Part shown: one piece after another, positions 27,549-36,210 of the stretch | Layout of the letters: each line of letters starts with the position of its first letter | How positions within the stretch are numbered: position 1 is the first letter of the stretch | Source of the DNA: Acinetobacter sp. ANC 4862 | GTDB lineage: Bacteria; Pseudomonadota; Gammaproteobacteria; Pseudomonadales; Moraxellaceae | DNA length: 64,000 nt | Reading direction: 5' to 3' | Assembly: GCF_004336635.1 (NCBI RefSeq) | Contig: NZ_SJXH01000003.1 | Span: 119,746 to 183,745 of the forward strand | Notes under the pieces: model-generated | What the model saw: the letters and a program-made list of their open reading frames with translations, nothing else | What the model was told of the DNA's origin: nothing | Database searches by the model: none | Program-made: the position numbers and the translations under genes

Positions 27549-28040
27549 TTAGAATTTAGCATTCAAGACACTTTGCGATACCTTATGCTTCCAGATATCA
27601 CGTAAGGTTGGTAAATAGAATTTTTCACCAATTTCAACCAGTTCGGCATCAATCAATGCATGAATTTCATGCATAAATAAATAATCCAGTTCAACTGTTT
27701 TCAGCATCTTATTGATTTTAGCAAACTCTTTACGTTTTTGTTGCGCAGTTTTAACCAATTGATCGGCATAGTTCTTATTTTTAAATTGGCTAATCGCATT
27801 TAAACGTAATTCAATTACGCCCCAGCCACTTAACAGTAATTTGAACAACTCAAAATCTTTTGTGGTCGATTCCCAAGTCATTTCATCCAAATTTTCATCG
27901 TTAGGAAGCACTGGAAGAAGCAGTTCCATCACACTCGGAAAAATCTTTTTAAAATTCAAAATAAATTTAACAGGATGCTCACCCGGATAATCCTTAAATT
28001 GCACTTTTTTCTGAACATCTGTTAAATAAACATCAAGCAT
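27549..28040 (-). CDS. Hypothetical protein
   Basis: This 163-residue soluble protein is not recognised. It is highly helical, with a Lys-rich central stretch (QQKRKEFAKINKMLK) and no signal or membrane segment. ATG 28040 (MLDVYLTDVQ) is preferred over the upstream TTG 28046. It lies between the nitroreductase and fumC on the same strand, with terminators on both sides, so it is probably transcribed alone. Confidence 0.6.
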   Translation of the reverse strand: MLDVYLTDVQKKVQFKDYPGEHPVKFILNFKKIFPSVMELLLPVLPNDENLDEMTWESTTKDFELFKLLLSGWGVIELRLNAISQFKNKNYADQLVKTAQQKRKEFAKINKMLKTVELDYLFMHEIHALIDAELVEIGEKFYLPTLRDIWKHKVSQSVLNAKF

Positions 28041-28095
28041 AATCAATCATCAGCAGTTAATTTCTCGCTATATTGTACGCATATATGCCTCAGAT

Positions 28096-28124
28096 AAAAA
28101 CCACTGATGATCAATAGATCAGTG
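28096..28124 (-). terminator. Intrinsic terminator after fumC
   Basis: CACTGAT / ATCAGTG with a 9-base loop, followed on the minus strand by GGTTTTTAT. Confidence 0.7.
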
Positions 28125-28141
28125 TTCAAGCCTTTAGATGC

Positions 28142-29536
28142 TTATTTCACATTAGCTGAAACCATATTTTCAGGGATCACCACAGCATCAAACTGTTCTG
28201 CAGTGACCAAATTCAATTCAACTGCCACCTGTTTTAGTGTCTTGCCTTCTTTATATGCGGTTTTCGCGACTTTCGCGGCATTTTCATAGCCGATTACCGG
28301 ATTTAAAGCAGTAACCAACATGAGCGAGTTATGCAGGAAATAATCAATTTTTTCTCGGTTTGGCTCAATACCGACTGCGCAATGATCATTAAAGCTATTA
28401 CATGCATCGCCCAGTAATTGAATCGATTGCAATAAGTTAAATGCAATCACTGGCATAAATACGTTCAACTCAAAGTTACCCGAAGCTCCAGCGACATTGA
28501 TTGTCGTGTCATTACCCAAAACTTGAGCAACGACCATGGTCATGGCTTCACTTTGGGTCGGATTCACCTTGCCTGGCATAATGCTTGAGCCGGGTTCGTT
28601 TTCAGGAATGCGAATCTCACCAAATCCACAACGAGGACCACTGGCTAACCAGCGAATATCATTGGCAATTTTATTTAGACTGGCTGCCAATGTTTTCAAA
28701 GCACCCGATGCAAATACCGCAGCATCACGCCCTGCCAAAGCTTCAAACTTGTTTGGTGCAGTGACAAAAGGTAAATCGGTTAAGCTTGCCAATTGTGCCG
28801 CTGCTTTTACGGCGTAATCAGGATGTGCATTTAAGCCAGTTCCGACTGCCGTACCGCCTAAAGGTAATTCATATAAGCCCAATAAGGCATAGTGTAAACG
28901 TTTTAAGGCATGATCGAGCTGCGCCACATAACCACTAAATTCTTGCCCCAGCGTTAACGGGGTTGCATCTTGTAAATGCGTACGTCCAATTTTCACAATG
29001 TCCGAAAACTCTTTCGACTTTTCATCTAATGTATCGCGTAAACGTTGTACTGCTGGAATAAGCAGTTCATTGATTTGCAAACTCGCTGCGACATGAATGG
29101 CAGTTGGAAAAGAGTCATTGGTCGATTGTGCACGGTTCACATGATCATTCGGGTGTACTGGTTTTTGCGAACCTAAAGGATTGCCCAATTTTTGATTGGC
29201 AATATTGGCAATGACTTCATTACAGTTCATATTGCTTTGTGTACCTGAACCTGTTTGCCACACCACCAATGGAAATTGTGCATCCCATTTCCCAGCAATC
29301 ACTTCTTCCGCTGCATTGACAATATAGTGTGACAATTCATGAGGAATTTGATCTAACTCGGCATTGGTGAGGGCTGCCGCTTTTTTTACCAGACCCATGG
29401 CCCGAATCATGGATCGGGGTAAGCGTTCTTGCCCTATTTTAAAGTTTTGCAAACTACGCTGTGTTTGCGCCCCCCACATTGCTTCACTCGGAACTTCAAC
29501 ATCACCCATGGTGTCATGTTCAATACGTGTTTGCAT
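28142..29536 (-). CDS. fumC: Fumarate hydratase, class II
   Basis: This 464-residue, iron-free fumarase interconverts fumarate and malate in the TCA cycle. It carries the superfamily signature [11 protein letters not shown] and [10 protein letters not shown] plus STNDSFPTA. The start is set at ATG 29536 (MQTRIEHDT), which has GAGG six bases upstream; earlier starts add an unusual leader. It is a single gene with its own terminator. Class II enzymes usually take over from Fe-S fumarases under oxidative stress or iron limitation. Confidence 0.95.
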   Translation of the reverse strand: MQTRIEHDTMGDVEVPSEAMWGAQTQRSLQNFKIGQERLPRSMIRAMGLVKKAAALTNAELDQIPHELSHYIVNAAEEVIAGKWDAQFPLVVWQTGSGTQSNMNCNEVIANIANQKLGNPLGSQKPVHPNDHVNRAQSTNDSFPTAIHVAASLQINELLIPAVQRLRDTLDEKSKEFSDIVKIGRTHLQDATPLTLGQEFSGYVAQLDHALKRLHYALLGLYELPLGGTAVGTGLNAHPDYAVKAAAQLASLTDLPFVTAPNKFEALAGRDAAVFASGALKTLAASLNKIANDIRWLASGPRCGFGEIRIPENEPGSSIMPGKVNPTQSEAMTMVVAQVLGNDTTINVAGASGNFELNVFMPVIAFNLLQSIQLLGDACNSFNDHCAVGIEPNREKIDYFLHNSLMLVTALNPVIGYENAAKVAKTAYKEGKTLKQVAVELNLVTAEQFDAVVIPENMVSANVK

Positions 29537-29655
29537 CATCAACCTCATTTCCATGTAGTTTTATAACTTTAGCCAATTCATCTGTTTTGACATATTTAAT
29601 GATCTTAATCAAACATTTTACAATTACAAATGATTATTATTTACATAAATTTTCT

Positions 29656-30663
29656 TTAACGTCCTTTTAGGGTTTGCTGATAAAAACGCCAGGAATCTTC
29701 TATGATTTGGGTAATCGTGCGTTTAGGCTGCCATTTTAAAATTTCACGTGCTTTCCCTGCGGTTGCCCCAACCTGGTCTAATTCAGCATAGGCGTAAAAT
29801 GGTGCATCTATGGTTTTAATTTCGCTCTTGGTGACTTTGGCGACTTCACTCAGTAAAGCACGAATGGACATATTCTGCCCTGCAATATTAAAAGCATCAC
29901 AGGTGTAAGGCTGAGTTCTGAGCCACTGTAAAGTCGCTATAATCGCATCACAGCAATCCAACACATGTAAGAAGCTGCGTTCAACGGTGCGGTCTAAGGT
30001 CTGAGCTTGCTGACGTAACTCGATATAGTCTCGTTGCTTGGCTGCAGCTTGCAGTGCCAAGGGAATAATATTTTTAGGCAAGGGTGCAACAAACTCACCT
30101 AAAACAGCATGTTCAAATGCACCTGAAATATTGCTTAATCTCAAGATCGCAATTTTCCACTCACTGTCTGTGAGTGCGGTATCTCGTATGATTTCTTCTG
30201 CCATTTGTTGCGACTTGATATAAGGATTCGGATAAAAATAGTTAAAAGGTGTATCTTCTGACAGGGTCGAACTCGACTGTCCATACACGGTCAAACTGGA
30301 TAAATGGATTAAGGTTCTGACTCCAGTGCGCTGCATGGCACGCAGCAAACTCATAATGCAACTGACATTATCGTTATAGTATTCCAGCGGCTTAAGTGCT
30401 GATTCTTCAATTGATTTAAAGCCTGCGGCATGAATGACCGCTTCTACAGAATATTGTTCAAAAACTTTGTTTAAAGCCGGTGTATTTCGAATATCAATTT
30501 TGACAAATGGCACATACATGCCTGAAATATATTCAAGTCGTTCTAAGGTTTGTAAATTTGCATTGGATAAATTATCGACAATAATGACTTCTTGCCCATG
30601 CGCCATCAGGCTTAAAGCAATATGTGAACCTATAAAGCCTAAACCACCAGTCACTAAAATCAT
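29656..30663 (-). CDS. NAD-dependent epimerase/dehydratase family protein (GalE-like)
   Basis: The 335-residue extended SDR has the NAD motif TGGLGFIGSH (5-14), HAAGFKSIEES (79-89) and LSSLTVYG, as in UDP-glucose 4-epimerase. The catalytic YxxxK is altered: the equivalent NPYIKSQ puts Gln152 where Lys is expected (Tyr148). It stands alone, divergent from the tus genes, not in a sugar cluster. It may be a GalE homologue with another chemistry or be inactive. Family assignment firm, activity open. Confidence 0.8.
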   Translation of the reverse strand: MILVTGGLGFIGSHIALSLMAHGQEVIIVDNLSNANLQTLERLEYISGMYVPFVKIDIRNTPALNKVFEQYSVEAVIHAAGFKSIEESALKPLEYYNDNVSCIMSLLRAMQRTGVRTLIHLSSLTVYGQSSSTLSEDTPFNYFYPNPYIKSQQMAEEIIRDTALTDSEWKIAILRLSNISGAFEHAVLGEFVAPLPKNIIPLALQAAAKQRDYIELRQQAQTLDRTVERSFLHVLDCCDAIIATLQWLRTQPYTCDAFNIAGQNMSIRALLSEVAKVTKSEIKTIDAPFYAYAELDQVGATAGKAREILKWQPKRTITQIIEDSWRFYQQTLKGR

Positions 30664-30734
30664 TGTATACTACCTTTTTCTTATGAAGTCTGGATGCATC
30701 AACATTGGATTGGGCATTCCTCAAGTGAATTTCA

Positions 30735-31103
30735 ATGAGTACCTTATTACTAATTACCTCCGCTCCGACCTCGATCTATGCTTGGCATGCCCTTGGTTTA
30801 GCACAGGCTTTACACGCTAAAAACCAAGCATTTCGCGTTTTTTTCTATCAGGACGGTGTTTCTGTTGCGAATGCCTTACAGTGGACTCCTGATGATCAAC
30901 GTCATCTGACTGAAGAGTGGCAAAAGTTGGCCATTCGTTTGCCGGTTTGTGTCAGTGCTGCATTGGCACGTGGTATTACCGATCAGGAAAATGCAAAACG
31001 ACATCAAATTAGTCAACAAAATCTTGCTCAAGGCTTTGAATTGGTTGGACTGGGTGAACTTGCCGATGCCGTCCAATCAGCACAACGTCTGATTCAATTC
31101 TAA
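30735..31103 (+). CDS. tusD: Sulfurtransferase TusD
   Basis: This 122-residue DsrE-family protein belongs to the TusBCD hexamer that relays sulfur from TusA to TusE for 2-thiouridine in tRNA wobble position 34. The sulfur-carrying Cys72 lies in LPVCVSAALARGI. It is followed at 43 bases by tusC, then tusB and tusE, all on the same strand. Length and order match the E. coli tusDCB set; tusA and mnmA are not here. Confidence 0.9.
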   Translation: MSTLLLITSAPTSIYAWHALGLAQALHAKNQAFRVFFYQDGVSVANALQWTPDDQRHLTEEWQKLAIRLPVCVSAALARGITDQENAKRHQISQQNLAQGFELVGLGELADAVQSAQRLIQF

Positions 31104-31146
31104 GACGTTATTTTTTGGAATTTGTTGCTTTTAAAAGGTAAATTGT

Positions 31147-31497
31147 GTGAAATCTGTACTCGTTATTTTAACTCAAGCCAATCTTGCCAATTTACAAGTG
31201 CATGAAAGCTTGTCTGCCACCATGGTGCTGGCGACTTTCGGCTGTGAAGTCAAAGTCTTGCTGCAAGATGCAGCTTTAAGTTTACTCAACTCAGAACTGC
31301 AATTTGAACAGCTTAAACATGCCTTCAAAGTAGCATCCAATATGGTCGATAGCTTTGAGTTTTATGACCTCACCCCTGTGTTAGTGGAAAAGAAAAATCA
31401 GCACGCTCACTTTGTGACTCAAGCTCAACAGGATATTGAATTTGTGGAGCTGAATAGTGAGTTTATTCAAAATTTTGATTTTGTGCTGTACTGGTAA
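31147..31497 (+). CDS. tusC: Sulfurtransferase complex subunit TusC
   Basis: A 116-residue DsrF-like protein of the TusBCD complex, with no catalytic Cys of its own expected. It begins at GTG 31147 behind AAAAGG. It has the family pattern VLVILTQANLANLQVHESL at the N-terminus, and sits between tusD and tusB. Assignment leans on position and size as much as on sequence. Confidence 0.82.
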   Translation: MKSVLVILTQANLANLQVHESLSATMVLATFGCEVKVLLQDAALSLLNSELQFEQLKHAFKVASNMVDSFEFYDLTPVLVEKKNQHAHFVTQAQQDIEFVELNSEFIQNFDFVLYW

Positions 31498-31517
31498 AGA
31501 TGATGAGTGAAATAATC

Positions 31518-31802
31518 ATGTCGAATAAAAGCTTATATTTAGTGCAAAGTAATTTTTCAGCGACCCCATCGGTACTGACAAAACTCGAACAACTCTACAG
31601 CCCTGAAGATAGCGTGATTTTAATGGGTGAATCGGTATTACAGTTTCAACAGCCTTTCTTGCAACAATTGAATTGCCTCTATGTATTGGAAACTGATGCT
31701 GAAATTTTGGCAGGACAAAAAACTGAGAATATGAAGATTATTTCTTATGCCGAATTTGCAGACATTTGCCTGAACCATACCCGTTGTATTCGTTTGAACT
31801 AA
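31518..31802 (+). CDS. tusB: Sulfurtransferase complex subunit TusB
   Basis: A 94-residue DsrH-like protein, third subunit of the sulfur relay complex. It starts at ATG 31518 (MSNKSLYLVQSNF), the typical N-terminus; an upstream ATG at 31500 would add six residues. The order D-C-B is conserved. It ends 10 bases before the start of tusE. Confidence 0.8.
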   Translation: MSNKSLYLVQSNFSATPSVLTKLEQLYSPEDSVILMGESVLQFQQPFLQQLNCLYVLETDAEILAGQKTENMKIISYAEFADICLNHTRCIRLN

Positions 31803-31812
31803 TTTGAGATTA

Positions 31813-32127
31813 ATGATGAATTTAGAACTCGATCAAGATGGTCACTTAGTCGATTACACTATTTGGAATGAAGAAGTTGCTCAAGAGCTAGCAAATACTT
31901 TAAGTTTAGAACTTACAGCTTGGCATTTTGAAGTCCTGCATGCGGTACGCCAGTTCTATCAACAGTTTGGTCATTCACCTGCGACTCGCCCCTTGATTAA
32001 ATTTCTGATGAAAACGGTCAGTTCTGACATTAATAATGCAGTGTTACAAGACAAATTTAATACTGGTTTGGTGGCACGTCATTTAAGCCGTTTGGCAGGT
32101 ATTCCTAAACCACCGAATTGTCTATAA
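31813..32127 (+). CDS. tusE: TusE/DsrC-family sulfur acceptor
   Basis: This 104-residue protein accepts persulfide from TusBCD and passes it to MnmA. The conserved Cys is the penultimate residue (PPNCL), as in the DsrC/TusE family, and the body has TAWHFEVLHAVRQFYQQFGHSPATRPLIKFL. ATG 31813 or 31816 both fit. It closes the tusDCB-tusE set. Convergent cobS lies downstream after a short lrgB fragment. Confidence 0.9.
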   Translation: MMNLELDQDGHLVDYTIWNEEVAQELANTLSLELTAWHFEVLHAVRQFYQQFGHSPATRPLIKFLMKTVSSDINNAVLQDKFNTGLVARHLSRLAGIPKPPNCL

Positions 32128-32171
32128 ATAGGATTGATCCAGGTTTAAGACTGGATTTTATGTCGTTCTAA

Positions 32172-32393
32172 ATAGCTGGTGTGATCAGCTCATTTTATTT
32201 GGCAAAGTTATTCAGCTTTAATCAAGAAACCACTTATAGCTTAATGGCACGTTCTATTTCGACACCCTTTGCCATGGAACTGACTTCAAATATTGGCGGT
32301 TTGGTTGAACTGGTAATTTTATTTACCATGATTACCGGTATTGCGGGAGTGGCCATGGCAGATATGATTTTGCTGGCTTTAAAGCTTAATTGA
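32172..32393 (+). pseudogene. LrgB/CidB-family fragment
   Basis: About 74 codons match only the centre of an LrgB-type membrane protein: FYLAKLFSFNQETTYSLMAR, then SISTPFAMELTSNIGG, the hallmark KSVTTPIAMEVS-like segment, and a following helix. Homology starts directly behind a stop codon at 32169, and the frame ends at LALKLN, short of the usual C-terminus. Both the N-terminal half and the tail are missing, so this is a deletion relic of an antiholin-like gene and not a functional membrane protein. Confidence 0.65.
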
Positions 32394-32404
32394 AGCAAAA
32401 ATAT

Positions 32405-33160
32405 TTAAAGCCAAACCACAGGTAAATAAAAACTCAATATCACCAAACACAACAGACTCACAGCCTCACAAATTTCAATACTTGCTCCGACTGTATCACC
32501 AGTTATTCCACCAATTCGCTGAATAAATTTGTAGCGTAAATAGATTAAGATGCTTATAAATATTATTGCAGTTAAAATCCCCGCCCAAGAAAAATATGCA
32601 GATGCAACCAAACACAATATAAATAGAATCACTGCGCCCGTTTTAGGAATAAATTCTGCGATTGAAGATCCTAAACCTTTTTCACGCACGTATTGGGTAG
32701 TCAAAAATAAAAATAAGGGGGCTAAACGACCCAATATCGGAAATAAAATCAGCGCAGAATAGAGTTGTTTTTCTAACAATACATACAGTGCTGACCATTT
32801 AATCAGACATAGGATAATTAAACTTAAAACCCCAATAGGACCACAACTCGGGTCTTTCATGATTTTTAATGTGCGCTCTTTATCGCCAAAACCACCGACC
32901 CAGGCATCGGCAGTATCAGCTAAACCATCAAGGTGTAAACCACCTGTCAACCAGATCCAGACCACTAAAATCAAACTGCTTAGCAAGATTACCGGCAATG
33001 CATGCAGCAGCGTGGCAATAGCAAATAAAATTACACCAATCATCAAGCCAATCAGTGGATAAAACAGTAAAGATTGACCATTTTGCTGTGTGCTCGGCAT
33101 TTCTTTCAACTGAACAGGAAATGTCGTTAAAAACTGCAAGGCAATAAAAAATGGTGTCAT
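32405..33160 (-). CDS. cobS: Adenosylcobinamide-GDP ribazoletransferase (cobalamin synthase)
   Basis: This 251-residue multi-spanning inner-membrane enzyme joins adenosyl-GDP-cobinamide with alpha-ribazole in the last step of cobalamin assembly. It has the conserved GGLHLDGLADTADAW motif. It is the last gene of the minus-strand unit 2H-phosphoesterase, cobU, cobT, cobC-like, cobS, with only 5 bases between cobC-like and cobS. Confidence 0.95.
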   Translation of the reverse strand: MTPFFIALQFLTTFPVQLKEMPSTQQNGQSLLFYPLIGLMIGVILFAIATLLHALPVILLSSLILVVWIWLTGGLHLDGLADTADAWVGGFGDKERTLKIMKDPSCGPIGVLSLIILCLIKWSALYVLLEKQLYSALILFPILGRLAPLFLFLTTQYVREKGLGSSIAEFIPKTGAVILFILCLVASAYFSWAGILTAIIFISILIYLRYKFIQRIGGITGDTVGASIEICEAVSLLCLVILSFYLPVVWL

Positions 33161-33165
33161 TGCTG

Positions 33166-33786
33166 TTATTCCTTGAGCAAATGAATTGAAGCATCTTCAT
33201 GAATTGCAAAGGAATTGAGTTGTCCTAATTCTGCAGTCATTTTTAAAATATCATCCAGTGAGTGATTTAAAGCGATACATTTTAAAAGTTTAATCACACC
33301 GCCATGCGTCACCACTAAAGCATGCTGCCAACCATTTTCCAGCATCTGTTGTTGCATTTTTTCCAGACTATTGCAGATGCGTTGATAAAAATCCTGCATA
33401 TTTTCTGCATTCGGCGGACTGAATATAGTCGGTTGTTGCCAAAAATTCGCCAGTAATTCAGGTTCATTTTCATAAATCATTTGGATGGATATACCTTCCC
33501 AATCGCCAAAATGCATTTCTTGCAAACCTGCATCGTAAAAGATAGGTCGTTGCTTTTGATCGGCGACCGATTCTGCAAATAAACGGCAGCGTTTTAAGGG
33601 CGAACTAAAGATCACATCCCATTGCACCGATTTATGCATAGAATCGGGCTTAACTGCATGCCAAGACTGATCTATGGTCTGCTGCATCTGCGACCAACCC
33701 AATTCGGTTAAGTCATCATCTGTAGAACCGCGCAAGGTATGACTTAGAGTCGTTTCACCATGGCGAAGCAGATCAATCTTTAACAT
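33166..33786 (-). CDS. cobC: Alpha-ribazole phosphatase-like histidine phosphatase
   Basis: This 206-residue histidine phosphatase has LLRHGETT (phosphohistidine) at the start and ALVVTHGGVIKL with the second catalytic His. In the cob operon it would remove the 5'-phosphate from alpha-ribazole-5'-phosphate or from the cobalamin phosphate. ATG 33786 has AGGA eight bases upstream; the upstream TTG is ignored. Assignment to CobC rests on the operon. Confidence 0.85.
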   Translation of the reverse strand: MLKIDLLRHGETTLSHTLRGSTDDDLTELGWSQMQQTIDQSWHAVKPDSMHKSVQWDVIFSSPLKRCRLFAESVADQKQRPIFYDAGLQEMHFGDWEGISIQMIYENEPELLANFWQQPTIFSPPNAENMQDFYQRICNSLEKMQQQMLENGWQHALVVTHGGVIKLLKCIALNHSLDDILKMTAELGQLNSFAIHEDASIHLLKE

Positions 33787-33815
33787 GTTCAATATCCTGT
33801 TGAATACTTTTAAGA

Positions 33816-34871
33816 TTAAACCTTTTCTCCAATAACGGCTGCTTCTGCAAAAGTGGCCATGTTGTTATGCAGACTGCACGCCAGTTTAATCACGCCTAAA
33901 GCAGCTCCTGCACCACTACCTTCGCCTAAACGCAAGTCCAGTTTGAGTAATGGATTTTTTGCATTCAGTTCCTGCAATAAACGCTGATGTCCATATTCAG
34001 CCGATTGATGTCCAAACAGCATCCACTCACGGACTACAGGATTTAAACGTACCGCTACAAGTGCTGAAACTGTGGTTATAAAACCATCTACCAGCATAGG
34101 CAAACCGAGCTGTGCACAGCGAATATAGGCACCCGTCATTGCTGCAATTTCTAAACCACCGACCGAGCAAAGTGCTTTAAAGACATCCTGAGCAACATAA
34201 TCTTGGTGTAAAGCGATGGCTTGGTTAATGACATTTTTTTTATGAATTAATTGTTCTTCACGAATACCCGTACCTACACCTGTGAGCTGTTCAGCAGGTT
34301 CATTCAGTAAAAAACAGGCAACTGCTGATGCAGAACAGGTATTGCCAATGCCCATTTCCCCAGCAACATAAATAGATGCACCATAAGCAACGGCATCTTC
34401 TACGCTTTTACATCCCAGATTCATGGCTTCAATACACTGCGCTTCAGTCATGGCAACGTGTTTGGCAAAATTTGCTGTTCCCGGAATAATACAATAACGT
34501 TCTACGCCTGCATATTCATAGGCATCACCCACAGAACCACAGTCAATGACTTGTAATTTGGCATTATATTCTTTAGCAATCACGCTGATACAAGCGCCGC
34601 CCGTGGTGAAGTTTTGTAGCATTTGGCGTGTCACGGCTTGTGGATAGGCAGAAATATTTTCTTCCATTACGCCATGATCACCAGCAAAAATCGTAATCCA
34701 AGGCTGGTCTACATTGGGACGTGGATTGTCTTGCAAACTTGCCAATAGCACCGCGGTATTTTCAAGTTCAGATAATGAGCCTGTTGGTTTGGTCAGTTGT
34801 AATTGATGTTCTTCAGCCAGTTTTTTTGCTTCCGCACTTGGCATTTTACACGCATCCAACCACCAGTTCAT
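33816..34871 (-). CDS. cobT: Nicotinate-nucleotide-dimethylbenzimidazole phosphoribosyltransferase
   Basis: The 351-residue enzyme makes alpha-ribazole-5'-phosphate from DMB and nicotinate mononucleotide. The catalytic Glu lies in LRLGEGSGAGAALG near the C-terminus, and FAGDHGVMEENISAYPQAVT is family-specific. ATG 34871 is chosen because it overlaps the cobU stop codon by one base (TAATG) and follows GGAGAG. The central gene of the cobalamin operon. Confidence 0.95.
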   Translation of the reverse strand: MNWWLDACKMPSAEAKKLAEEHQLQLTKPTGSLSELENTAVLLASLQDNPRPNVDQPWITIFAGDHGVMEENISAYPQAVTRQMLQNFTTGGACISVIAKEYNAKLQVIDCGSVGDAYEYAGVERYCIIPGTANFAKHVAMTEAQCIEAMNLGCKSVEDAVAYGASIYVAGEMGIGNTCSASAVACFLLNEPAEQLTGVGTGIREEQLIHKKNVINQAIALHQDYVAQDVFKALCSVGGLEIAAMTGAYIRCAQLGLPMLVDGFITTVSALVAVRLNPVVREWMLFGHQSAEYGHQRLLQELNAKNPLLKLDLRLGEGSGAGAALGVIKLACSLHNNMATFAEAAVIGEKV

Positions 34872-35389
34872 TATTTCTCTCCTTTTAAAATCATGGGAAA
34901 ACCTGCAATACAAAACACCACTTTATCGGCAATTTGCCCTAACTGTTGATGCAAACGTCCCGACTCATCAACAAATTTACGGCTAAGTTCACCCATCGGG
35001 ATCACGCCCAAACCTGTTTCATTACTGACTAAAATAACGTCTGACTCTAATATCGGTAAAATATCCAGCAGCTTTTGGCATTGGTGCATCTGTAATTCAG
35101 GATTTTCATGCATCAATAAATTGCTCATCCACAAGGTCAAGCAATCGACCAGAATCACTTGATTAGGTTGATCCAGCTCGATTAAACAATTGGCTAAATA
35201 TAAAGGTTCTTCAATTACAGTCCAATGTGCTGGACGTTGTGCTTGATGATGATGAATACGTTGCTGCATTTCGGCATCGAATGCTTGTGCGGTTGCAATA
35301 TAAGTTACATTAAGATTTGAATCTTTTGCGATTTGTTCCGCAAGGCGACTTTTACCAGAACGTGCGCCACCTAAAATGAGTTGCATCAT
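34871..35389 (-). CDS. cobU: Adenosylcobinamide kinase / guanylyltransferase
   Basis: This 172-residue bifunctional enzyme phosphorylates adenosylcobinamide and adds GMP. The P-loop GGARSGKS is at residues 7-14, and VDCLTLWMSN plus SNETGLGVIPMG are the family blocks. It overlaps the preceding gene by 4 bases (ATGA) and the next by one. Together with cobS, cobT and cobC it supports salvage of cobinamide and lower-ligand assembly. Corrin ring genes are not present. Confidence 0.95.
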   Translation of the reverse strand: MMQLILGGARSGKSRLAEQIAKDSNLNVTYIATAQAFDAEMQQRIHHHQAQRPAHWTVIEEPLYLANCLIELDQPNQVILVDCLTLWMSNLLMHENPELQMHQCQKLLDILPILESDVILVSNETGLGVIPMGELSRKFVDESGRLHQQLGQIADKVVFCIAGFPMILKGEK

Positions 35390-36015
35390 ACGTCACCCAA
35401 TTGAAATTGATGAAATGGATAGAGCTGACCTTGCAATATTTTTGCGTTATATGTGCCAAAAGTCAGTTGATCGACTGAAAATTCAAAGCTTTTTTGTTCA
35501 ATGCTGTTGATACGATTAAAAATTAAATCGCTATTAAAATCTTGATGATACAAACCTAAAGTAAGATGTGGACAATAGTCGAGCGGTGCAATTTCATCGG
35601 CACTTTGTCCGAGTAAATGACGCAATTTTAAAAGGATGCCATTTTCATCAATAATTTCGACAAATAAGGCACTTTCAAAACTGTTGATGCGACCGGTTTT
35701 TAATTGAATTTTATTCTGAAAATCATCTGTTAAATGTTGAATATGTTGATGCATCTTTTCAATACAAAAATCATCATCCCAAACTGGGTTTTGCTCGGTG
35801 AGGAAACCACAAATAAATAAAGTAATGTGAAATTGGCGGGTATTGGGCGTGTATAAAAAATCTGAAAAAACCGAACGCAGCTGATTTAAATACTCTAATA
35901 ATTCTGGATGCTCAATTTCGATATACCATAACGAAAAATGCTCGCGTCCGCGATGCCATTCAGGATAATCCCCTGCAAGTGTAGGAACAACGGGCGTAGA
36001 AGGCTTTAAGAACAC
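35386..36015 (-). CDS. 2H phosphoesterase / 2'-5' RNA ligase-like protein at the head of the cob operon
   Basis: This 209-residue protein has two HxTx catalytic motifs, FHITLFICGF and CPHLTLGLYH, the hallmark of the 2H phosphoesterase superfamily (LigT, cyclic phosphodiesterases). It overlaps cobU by 4 bases and is the first gene of the cobalamin unit. Its role there is unknown; cleaving a cyclic or 2'-5' phosphodiester of a nucleotide intermediate is a possibility. It starts with GTG 36015 without a clear ribosome-binding site, so the N-terminus is uncertain. Confidence 0.75.
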   Translation of the reverse strand: MFLKPSTPVVPTLAGDYPEWHRGREHFSLWYIEIEHPELLEYLNQLRSVFSDFLYTPNTRQFHITLFICGFLTEQNPVWDDDFCIEKMHQHIQHLTDDFQNKIQLKTGRINSFESALFVEIIDENGILLKLRHLLGQSADEIAPLDYCPHLTLGLYHQDFNSDLIFNRINSIEQKSFEFSVDQLTFGTYNAKILQGQLYPFHQFQLGDV

Positions 36016-36210
36016 ACATCAAATCACTTTAAATTCAATCACCTTATTAAAGCATGAATGATATTAATTTTCTCGGGGCATTGATTTAGTAATATTCAAC
36101 CAACACTGAATTATATTCAGCTTTTTCATACTTAAATCGTGTCACAAACTTCATTGCTTTATCAATAAATCCCCAGCCACCAACTTAGAACTATAATTGC
36201 ATGAACATAA

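Noticed and set aside
36088..36189. Short minus-strand frame (VGGWGFIDKAMKF... ending EYY) between the 2H gene and the MFS gene
   Set aside because: Only about 32 codons behind a stop, with no start or family match. It could be a gene tail relic, but the evidence is too thin.
36016..36210. Cobalamin riboswitch expected before the cob operon
   Set aside because: I looked for the conserved B12-box type sequence and found none in this spacer.
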